This document shows positions 1 through 5,480 of a stretch of DNA of 5,480 nucleotides, one piece after another. The position numbers were made by a program, and so were the translations under genes. The notes beneath the pieces were generated by a model that was given only the letters and a program-made list of their open reading frames with translations, had not been told where the DNA came from and did not search any database. Every line of letters begins with the position of its first letter. The first letter of the stretch is position 1. Source of the DNA: Balneolales bacterium (GTDB taxonomy: Bacteria > Bacteroidota > Rhodothermia > Balneolales > Balneolaceae); contig JAKSCW010000153.1 of assembly GCA_022360375.1 (NCBI GenBank), positions 1-5,480 of the forward strand, written 5' to 3'.

Positions 1-905
1 CAAAGTTAAAATCAAAATCACAGGTTATGCTTACCCTCCGGATTCTTTCCGGATTTAACGACCGGGAGATCGCGAATGCACTATTAATGAATGAGCAGGC
101 AGTAAAAAAAGGGATTTACAGGGCGCGAAAGAATCTTGAAAATGAAGAATTGAGGATTCCTTTTACTTATGAAGTAGAGCAAAGATATCCTATCGTACTT
201 ATGGTGATTTATCTCATCTTTAACGAGGGGTACCGGACAAGTACGAGGAATACAGTTTACGATGAAGACCTTTGCTATGAAGCTATCCGGTTAGCTTCTC
301 TTTTATTGAACTTCAAAGGAATTGATGAAGGCAGAGTATATGCTCTTATGGCATTGATGTATTTTTCCTTAGCAAGGTTCCCGGCCAGAACCAATGAACT
401 GGATGAAATGATCGGGATAGAAATGCAGGATCGTTCTAAATGGGACAAACAATTATTGAATGCCGGCTTTCATTGCTTGAAGAAGTCTCGAATAAGCACC
501 GAATTGAGCAGGTTTCATCTTGAATCATCAATTGCTGCGGTTCATTGCTCTGCGCCCACGTATAAAGAAACGGATTGGAAGAGTATTGTATACTGTTATG
601 AGCAGCTTCTTAACATGGAGGACAGCTTTACCATACGTTTAAATTACACGATAGCAAAAGGCAAGTATGAAGGAGTGGAAGCAGGTATTAAATATCTAAA
701 GCAAATTGAAGACGAATGTCCTGCGGGGAAAAGATATTTGCTTTCAGCTGCTTTTGCGCAACTGTACTCAGAAAATGATGAACTTGAATTAGCTAAATCC
801 TACTACAAAGTAGCGGTAGATCAAACAAGTAATGAGCGGAATACCAGGTTCTTGCAAAAGCAACTATCAAAGATCGAAGTGAAACTGGCTACGCTGCCCA
901 ATTAG
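1..905 (+). CDS. ECF42-type RNA polymerase sigma factor with TPR-like C-terminal extension, 5' partial
   Basis: The protein should direct core RNA polymerase to a small set of promoters. The frame is open from base 3 (first codons K-L-K-S-K-S-Q-V) to the TAG at 903-905, so the start lies outside the window. The ATG at 27 falls inside sigma region 4 and is not the true start. Numbering from that Met, residues 1-38 are the sigma-4 helix-turn-helix (LRILSGFNDREIANAL, then VKKGIYRARK). Residues about 55-200 carry the family's conserved central block (DUF6596-like): IYLIFNEGY, DLCYEAIRLA, ALMALM, QDRSKWD, SSIAAVH, and AP followed by TDW. Residues about 200-290 are helical and TPR-like (AFAQLYSENDELELAKSYYK). 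Family members are usually about 400 aa; about 300 are visible, so sigma region 2 and the linker are missing. In the characterised ECF42 group there is no classical anti-sigma factor, the C-terminal extension matters for activity, and a DGPF/YCII-type protein gene is often adjacent. None is visible here, but it could lie upstream. The 3' end overlaps the convergent kinase gene by 4 bp. Confidence 0.93.
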   Translation, partial: KLKSKSQVMLTLRILSGFNDREIANALLMNEQAVKKGIYRARKNLENEELRIPFTYEVEQRYPIVLMVIYLIFNEGYRTSTRNTVYDEDLCYEAIRLASLLLNFKGIDEGRVYALMALMYFSLARFPARTNELDEMIGIEMQDRSKWDKQLLNAGFHCLKKSRISTELSRFHLESSIAAVHCSAPTYKETDWKSIVYCYEQLLNMEDSFTIRLNYTIAKGKYEGVEAGIKYLKQIEDECPAGKRYLLSAAFAQLYSENDELELAKSYYKVAVDQTSNERNTRFLQKQLSKIEVKLATLPN

Positions 906-2695
906 GTGAATCCATTTTTTTGAACACCATTCATTCGTGAGTATTGGACTTTTGGGAACCTGATACTTAAAAAGCTTCGCTGGTGGGAAACAAGCCTGTA
1001 ATCAGCATCTAGCTGATGAAGTAAAACCATAACCAATTCTGTAGCTAAATCCTGACTTTTGCCTTCAATAAAATTGAGAACTCCCGAGTTAGTTAAATCT
1101 TCAATAGTTACTGAATAATATCGTTCATCTTCAGTGATTTTATAATCAAGCGTTAGTTTATCCCCATTTATTCCGTGAAAACGATGATAGGTAATGCTCA
1201 GGATTTCATTCAGTAACATTCCAAATGGAATTGCCTGATTTACATCAATTATGATTTTATCAAGAGAAGAAATAGTGAGTTGTTTGCTTTTTTCATCAGA
1301 AAAAGCGGTTGATAATTCGTGCAGGTATTCTACAAAGTTGATACTTGAGAAATTATCATGCTTGTACAAAAGTTCATGAATTTTCGCGATTGAATGAATT
1401 CTCGATTCTGTCGTTTCTAAGTGCTCTCGTACTTCGGGGTTACCCGTGTAGTATCCTTCAAGGCTAATCAAACCTGAGATAACAGCAAGATTGTTTTTTA
1501 CCCTGTGATGAATTTCCTGGATTAATACTTCCTTTTCTTTTAGTTGTTGTTCTATAATGGCCTGGGAGCGTACCTGATCAGAAAGATCTACAAACAGGCA
1601 GAATGCTTCTTTAATTTTGCCTTTAATCTCAAGGGGCATAAGGGACATTAAAACCGGGATATTCACCCCATTTTTCTTTCTTCGGAATGTTTGAACGTGA
1701 ACCTCACTTCCCTTAAATACCTTAGAAAGATGAGCCTGCTCAGTAGATTGGAATTCTTCGGATACGGTTGTTTGAATATAATCCTTGTCAATTAACTCGC
1801 TTTTGTTGTAGCCAAACATTTGTTCAAAACTGGCATTTACATCCAGTATCTGTCCCTTTTTATCTATAATCGAAATTCCGTTCGGGGTACTCTTAAATAA
1901 CTGGTGAAAATACTTCAGATGACGTTTTATCCTATAGTTGGTGAACTCTCGTTGATCTAAACCCTCAAAAGTACATCTGATTATGAACTGACCATATTCA
2001 GGTTCAAAGAATTTTGCAGCAAGAATTTTTGCATTTATTTTTTCTCCATCCAGGGTGAATATCTCAGATTTTGAAACATACACCTCTTCCAGTGTCCTAT
2101 TTTTTAGCGATGGAATAAACGTGGAAAGCACGTATTCTCCAGGCTCACGGTTACTAACCTGAAGTATTTCTCTTGCATTGCCGTCCAGCGTAAGGATCGA
2201 GTGACTCAAATCGGTAGTTATCTCTCCCCGGTATTCACTATCAAGTAATTGTTTTAAAGAAGAATATTGGCTCTTGTTTAGGCTGCTCTTACTTACTTCC
2301 TTTGAGATATCGCGATATTTGAGAATATATAACTCATCAGTTATCAGAGACGAAACCATAGCCTGCAGCCATTTTTCGTTTTCACCAGTATGTATCTTAA
2401 CATTGGCTATCGATGAGCTCTGTTCTTTGTTAAGGATGGATTTTATCGAAATTATTAGCCGAAGTGCATCTGCGTTTTGGGTACTTAAAGGTATTTGAAG
2501 TTCTCTCAATATGTTTTTTCCCAGGCCGGGAAAAACCCAGTTCGCTCCTGTTCTGTCTTTACTGCGTTGCCAGTTCAGGTTATGTGCAACTACTTCTCCC
2601 CGGTTATTTAGCAAGGCAACTTCCTCAGGAATTGTATTTAATACTTGCTGAGTAAGGAGATCTATTTCAATTGTACTGTAAAATTCTTGCGTCAT
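902..2695 (-). CDS. Soluble triple-PAS HisKA_2-family histidine kinase homologue with degenerate ATPase domain
   Basis: The 597-aa protein has no signal peptide or membrane segment and is predicted cytoplasmic. Residues about 10-132 form a PAS-like domain of the type with an N-x-N-W core (NLNWQ at 39-43, GLGKNIL at 57-63, KWLQAMVSSL at 108-117). Residues about 145-245 form a weaker PAS-like domain, and about 258-375 a typical PAS domain (ISIIDKKGQILDVNASFEQMFGY). A helical linker leads to the HisKA_2 dimerisation/phosphoacceptor motif EIHHRVKNN (394-402). H397, or less likely H396, is the expected phosphoacceptor. The C-terminal Bergerat-type domain (about 480-582) is recognisable by IPFGMLLNE and the closing SIRFP, but its ATP-site residues are largely lost: the N-box Asn is I501, G1 reads DLTNSG, and G2 lacks its glycine. 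ATP binding is doubtful. The ATG is fixed by two tandem in-frame TAA codons just upstream (2707-2712); the only Shine-Dalgarno-like sequence is a weak GGCAGAG. The gene lies 168 bp downstream of the response regulator on the same strand and converges on the sigma factor gene. Confidence 0.9.
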   Translation of the reverse strand: MTQEFYSTIEIDLLTQQVLNTIPEEVALLNNRGEVVAHNLNWQRSKDRTGANWVFPGLGKNILRELQIPLSTQNADALRLIISIKSILNKEQSSSIANVKIHTGENEKWLQAMVSSLITDELYILKYRDISKEVSKSSLNKSQYSSLKQLLDSEYRGEITTDLSHSILTLDGNAREILQVSNREPGEYVLSTFIPSLKNRTLEEVYVSKSEIFTLDGEKINAKILAAKFFEPEYGQFIIRCTFEGLDQREFTNYRIKRHLKYFHQLFKSTPNGISIIDKKGQILDVNASFEQMFGYNKSELIDKDYIQTTVSEEFQSTEQAHLSKVFKGSEVHVQTFRRKKNGVNIPVLMSLMPLEIKGKIKEAFCLFVDLSDQVRSQAIIEQQLKEKEVLIQEIHHRVKNNLAVISGLISLEGYYTGNPEVREHLETTESRIHSIAKIHELLYKHDNFSSINFVEYLHELSTAFSDEKSKQLTISSLDKIIIDVNQAIPFGMLLNEILSITYHRFHGINGDKLTLDYKITEDERYYSVTIEDLTNSGVLNFIEGKSQDLATELVMVLLHQLDADYRLVSHQRSFLSIRFPKVQYSRMNGVQKNGFT

Positions 2696-2863
2696 ACTCT
2701 GCCAATTTTATTACGCAAAAACTAGAGAGAAATGCTTTCGCAGAGTTGACGTGAAAAGCCTAAAAAAGAAAATAGGTGAAAATGCCTAGCCGAGGTTAAT
2801 TTTTATTAAAAAACAATAATTTATGCAAGCGCTTCCAGCTTCTAAATACTTGAAAAAACTGGG
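2696..2863. other. AT-rich intergenic gap between response regulator and downstream kinase homologue
   Basis: No ORF of substance is seen. Read on the minus strand, this is the 3' flank of the regulator gene and the leader of the downstream kinase homologue. It holds an imperfect hairpin at 2734-2759 (GCTTT pairing with AAAGC, plus a short bulged extension), an imperfect palindrome TTGACGTGAA at 2746-2755 (8 of 10 bases symmetric), an AT-only inverted repeat TTATT/AATAA at 2803-2819, and the palindrome AAGCGCTT at 2827-2834. No convincing FCB-type promoter (TTG, about 20 bp, TAnnTTTG) was found. The nearest -7 match, TAGTTTTT in the minus-strand sense at 2716-2723, lacks the final G and a properly spaced -33 element. 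The size leaves room for an independent promoter, but readthrough from the kinase-regulator pair is equally possible. Confidence 0.5.
2762..2788 (-). terminator. Weak candidate intrinsic terminator after the response regulator gene
   Basis: In the minus-strand sense, TAGG pairs with CCTA across an 8-nt spacer and is followed at once by the T-rich run TTTTCTTTTTT. The T tract is good, but the stem is only 4 bp and not GC-rich, so it is a poor terminator by the usual criteria. A third copy of CCTA (plus-strand sense, 2759-2762) could compete for pairing. If functional, it would separate the kinase-regulator pair from the downstream kinase homologue. If not, all three genes could share one transcript. 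Confidence 0.2.
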
Positions 2864-3511
2864 TCAAAAAAGTTGTTTTTCAAGAGCATATTTGACTAAG
2901 CCGGCTGTATTTTTTGCCCCGATTTTTTGGAGTAGATTTCTTCTGTGCGCATCTACAGTTCGTATGCTTACAAAAAGTTCTTCCGCAATCTCCTGGTTAG
3001 TGTATTCATTTACAATTAAACGAAGAACATCCATCTCCCGGTTAGTTATTTGAATCTCATTTTTCTTTGTATGGGTATCCAGGCTTGGATTAACCATATC
3101 ACTTAGAATGGTTTCGGTTACGTCTCTACTAAAGTAGTGATGACCACGTACTACTTTTTCGATAGCTTCAATCAGGTCTTCCTTGCTGCAGCTTTTTAGA
3201 ACATACCCTGATGCACCAGCCTCGATCATTTTTCTGATGTATTGGTTTTCGTCCACCATGGTAAGTGCCAGCACCTTAACGGCAGGAAACTCTTTCTTTA
3301 TTATTCTGGTCGCTTCAATTCCGTCCATCACAGGCATATTTATATCCATGATAGTAAGGTCGATTTCTTCCGTTTCAATTTTCCTGAGTGCTTCCTCACC
3401 GTTTTCAGCCTCACCAACAATAGTTAAGTTCTCTTGTCCTTTCAGAAGATGACGAATACCATCACGTACAATTTTATGGTCGTCTGCAATTAATAGATGT
3501 ACCGGATTCAT
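2864..3511 (-). CDS. NarL/LuxR-family two-component response regulator
   Basis: This 215-aa DNA-binding transcriptional regulator is activated by phosphorylation of its receiver domain. The REC domain spans residues about 4-120 and has the full active site: acidic pair D10/D11, phospho-Asp D56 in IMDINMPVMDG, T84 in ALTM, and K106 in YVLKS. After a short linker, the LuxR/GerE-type helix-turn-helix covers about 153-212 (ITNREMDVLRLI, NQEIAEELFVSIRTVDAHRR, and a closing KIGAKNTAGLVKYA). This length and order are standard for NarL-type regulators. The ATG overlaps the TGA of the upstream sensor kinase as ATGA, which indicates one operon and translational coupling. A good Shine-Dalgarno sequence supports the start. 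The neighbouring HisKA_3 kinase is the expected phosphodonor, since HisKA_3 and NarL-type proteins are the usual pairing. The promoters it controls cannot be read from this window. Confidence 0.96.
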   Translation of the reverse strand: MNPVHLLIADDHKIVRDGIRHLLKGQENLTIVGEAENGEEALRKIETEEIDLTIMDINMPVMDGIEATRIIKKEFPAVKVLALTMVDENQYIRKMIEAGASGYVLKSCSKEDLIEAIEKVVRGHHYFSRDVTETILSDMVNPSLDTHTKKNEIQITNREMDVLRLIVNEYTNQEIAEELFVSIRTVDAHRRNLLQKIGAKNTAGLVKYALEKQLF

Positions 3512-5480
3512 GACACTTCCTTATTAGCAGTAGTTAAGGGTAACCGGATAGTGAAAACAGAGCCCTGATTAATTTTGGAATCAATATCTAAATAACCACC
3601 CATGGAAAGTACCCTCGATCGTATTCCGGATAACCCCAATCCGGAGATATAATCGTCAGAATCGGTATCAAATCCTATTCCATTATCCTCAACGGTTAAA
3701 AAAAACTCGGAATTATCGTGTATTAATTGAATGGAGACAGAAGTAGCTTCAGAATGTTTCAAAATGTTGTTTAAACACTCCTGAGTAATTCGGTATACAT
3801 TAATCCGGATCTCTTTAGGCATTGAAATGTCTTCTATGTTCTGAAAATAATTGCATTCAATTTTAGACCCTTTTTCAAAATCTTCGACTAGTGTTTTCAC
3901 TGCAAGAGCAAGCCCGTAATCTTCAAGAATTGGGGGCATAAGATTGTGTGAAATGTCTCTTGTCTCATTCATCGCTTGTTTTAAATAAGCAACACCATTT
4001 TCAAACAACTCTTTTTCATCGTCGGTGAAGTCATCAAGTTTATATTTCAGGGCAGTGAGGTTCATTTTTGAAGCTGCCAGATATTGGATGATTCCATCAT
4101 GAATTTCCCTGGCCAGTCTGCTTCGTTCTTTATTTTCCCCTTCTACAAAAGAAGAAAAGGCTTTTGCTTCTGCTTCTCGTTGCTTAGTTATATCCTTAAC
4201 TGCGGCTAATCGAAATTCTTTGTTTAGATAATTGATAGGGGTAGTGGTGATTTCCAGATTCAGAACTTTATTGGATTTAGTCCTGACTTTGAACTCAGTT
4301 CCTGGAGAAGGTATTCCACGATACTTATTTGCCAGCCACTGGAATTTATCCCAGTGCTCTGCTTCATACAGGTCATAAACCGTAAGTTTCTGAAGCTCTT
4401 CCTGGGAATACTCATAAAGTTGCAGCAAAGCATCATTTGCTTCAATTATACTTAATGAATCTTCATCAAAAATAATAAGGGGCATTGGATTCTTTTTGAA
4501 GAAGGTTTCGTATCTCTCCTTAGATTGCTGAAGGAGTTGTTTTGCATGTTTTTCCTCGGTCACATTTTCAAGGGCACCAACAAGCTCAATGGCTTTTCCG
4601 TCATCATTTCTGATAAAGTAACCCGTATCTTTTACATGTATGATATCACCATCAGAGCCAATAATTCGATAGGTATGGTACCACGAATTCAAATTCGAAT
4701 CTTTAATGGAATCATAATGACGGTCCAGGTCTTCAAAATCCTCAGGGTGAATAACCGTCCTCAACCATTTAAAACTATCACCCACTTCCACCTCTTTAAA
4801 ACCAAAACTGGTAATCCATCCCTGGCTCCACCATACGGTATCTGTTTCCAGGTCCCATTCATACAAAACGTCGTTTGCAGATTTTGATATTAGCTCAAAA
4901 CGGCGACGTTCTTTTTGAAGGGACAGGTTAATCTTTTTTTGTTCGGTTATATCTATTCCAATGCCAATACTAATGTTTTCATCAAGCGCCAGCCTGGTCC
5001 AGCGTTGAGTTCTTATCTCACCTGTTTTCGTTTTAATGGGGTATTCATTCCAGATGCCTTCAAAATTTCGGGCAGCTTTACGTGCCCGTTCTAAATCTCC
5101 GGAATTTGCGAGCAAGGTGTTGAAGAGATCAATTTCTTTTAATTCTTCTTCTTCCCAACCCAGCCGTTTCTCTACTTCTTTATTAATTGTGAGTTGTTGA
5201 GTATGTCTATCCCATAGAATAAGTAATATGGGAATTGCCTCGAACATACCGTTTAATAAATTGTTGGTGCGCAGGGTTTTATTTTCAATTTCCTTTTTGT
5301 TTTTGAATTCCTCTTTTACCACTGCTGAATAGATTGCAAAGATGAAAATTGGGAAAAAAACAGTAATCAGGAAGTTTTCACCTTCATCCGGGCTGGGTGC
5401 CAGGTTAGTGTGCTCCAAAAAGTTTAATAATGCTACAAGGAATAAAATTCCCCCTCCGAAAAACAAAAAATTGGTTTGAA
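3508..5480 (-). CDS. Membrane-anchored triple-PAS sensor histidine kinase (HisKA_3/NarX-DegS type), N-terminus outside window
   Basis: This sensor kinase autophosphorylates on His and passes the phosphate to the overlapping NarL-type regulator. The frame is open through the window end (codons Q-T-N-F precede a TTG at 5466), so the start is probably beyond the edge. Numbering from that TTG, hydrophobic segments at about 2-17 and 31-50 are likely transmembrane helices with a short polar loop, followed by a charged helix. Three PAS domains follow: about 74-176; about 187-305 (PAS_3-like, with WSQGW and HPEDF at 240-244); and about 317-430. None shows the LOV-type NCRFL motif. The HisKA_3 domain has EIHDGIIQ, with phosphoacceptor H456 and a DxxxQ phosphatase signature (D457, Q461). 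The ATPase domain is intact: N box ECLNNILKHSEA (563-574), G1 DNGIGFD (594-600), and G2 GLGLSGIRSR (609-618). The gene ends in TGA overlapping the regulator's ATG by 4 bp. The ligand is unknown. Confidence 0.94.
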   Translation of the reverse strand, partial: QTNFLFFGGGILFLVALLNFLEHTNLAPSPDEGENFLITVFFPIFIFAIYSAVVKEEFKNKKEIENKTLRTNNLLNGMFEAIPILLILWDRHTQQLTINKEVEKRLGWEEEELKEIDLFNTLLANSGDLERARKAARNFEGIWNEYPIKTKTGEIRTQRWTRLALDENISIGIGIDITEQKKINLSLQKERRRFELISKSANDVLYEWDLETDTVWWSQGWITSFGFKEVEVGDSFKWLRTVIHPEDFEDLDRHYDSIKDSNLNSWYHTYRIIGSDGDIIHVKDTGYFIRNDDGKAIELVGALENVTEEKHAKQLLQQSKERYETFFKKNPMPLIIFDEDSLSIIEANDALLQLYEYSQEELQKLTVYDLYEAEHWDKFQWLANKYRGIPSPGTEFKVRTKSNKVLNLEITTTPINYLNKEFRLAAVKDITKQREAEAKAFSSFVEGENKERSRLAREIHDGIIQYLAASKMNLTALKYKLDDFTDDEKELFENGVAYLKQAMNETRDISHNLMPPILEDYGLALAVKTLVEDFEKGSKIECNYFQNIEDISMPKEIRINVYRITQECLNNILKHSEATSVSIQLIHDNSEFFLTVEDNGIGFDTDSDDYISGLGLSGIRSRVLSMGGYLDIDSKINQGSVFTIRLPLTTANKEVS
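3516..3522 (-). promoter_or_regulatory. Shine-Dalgarno site of the response regulator gene, inside the kinase 3' end
   Basis: In the minus-strand sense, AAGGAAG lies 4 nt before the ATG at 3511. It is encoded by the Lys-Glu codons near the C-terminus of the upstream kinase. With the ATGA stop/start overlap, this fits reinitiation or coupled translation that keeps kinase and regulator in proportion. It is much stronger than the leader of the 902-2695 gene. Confidence 0.7.

Noticed and set aside
27..29. ATG at 27 as the true start of the sigma factor
   Set aside because: It falls inside conserved sigma region 4, and the frame is open upstream with family-like residues (KSKSQV). The gene is truncated by the window edge.
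2274..2655. Two plus-strand open frames (74 and 63 codons) opposite the start of the 902-2695 gene
   Set aside because: They lie antisense to a well-supported PAS-domain coding region, overlap one another in different frames, and show no recognisable domain.
2716..2723. TAGTTTTT (minus-strand sense) as a Bacteroidota -7 promoter element for the 902-2695 gene
   Set aside because: It lacks the final G of TAnnTTTG, and no TTG lies at the expected distance upstream. A chance match is likely in such AT-rich DNA.
2803..2819. Inverted repeat TTATT/AATAA as a terminator
   Set aside because: The stem is only five A-T pairs and would be unstable. It is noted only as part of the AT-rich gap.
2823..3452. 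Three plus-strand open frames opposite the response regulator gene
   Set aside because: All are antisense shadows of a clear REC-LuxR gene with a complete active site. The products are low-complexity and Ser/Phe/Ile-rich, as expected from reading the complementary strand.
4260..4887. A 61-codon minus-strand frame and a 120-codon plus-strand frame within the sensor kinase gene
   Set aside because: Both overlap the second and third PAS domains of the kinase in the wrong frame or strand, with no ribosome binding site or known motif.

Overview
The window is a regulatory locus of four genes, two of them cut by the window ends. No mobile elements, RNA genes or CRISPR repeats are visible. The DNA is moderately AT-rich. 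An ECF42-type sigma factor, stacked PAS-domain kinases and mostly weak Shine-Dalgarno sequences suggest the Bacteroidota/Balneolota (FCB) group. This is an inference from protein style; no taxonomic marker gene is present.

Layout: bases 1-905 (+) hold the 3' three-quarters of an ECF42 sigma factor with its TPR-like C-terminal extension. It converges on, and overlaps by 4 bp, a minus-strand gene at 902-2695 that encodes a soluble three-PAS HisKA_2-type histidine kinase homologue. A 168-bp AT-rich gap (2696-2863) separates that gene from a NarL/LuxR-family response regulator (2864-3511, minus). The regulator overlaps by 4 bp (ATGA) the end of a membrane-anchored three-PAS HisKA_3 sensor kinase (3508 to the window end, minus, 5' end outside).

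How the genes work together: the HisKA_3 kinase and the NarL-type regulator form a complete, translationally coupled two-component pair. The kinase has an intact His, DxxxQ phosphatase signature, N, G1 and G2 boxes. The regulator has an intact DD, phospho-Asp, Thr and Lys set and a LuxR HTH. The same-strand gene downstream has an intact EIHHRVKNN phosphoacceptor motif, but its ATP-binding domain has lost nearly every nucleotide-binding signature residue. It looks like a pseudokinase, perhaps a phosphotransfer or sensory protein in the manner of Spo0B or ChpT. That is the most notable observation here. No signal or target genes can be identified from the window alone.
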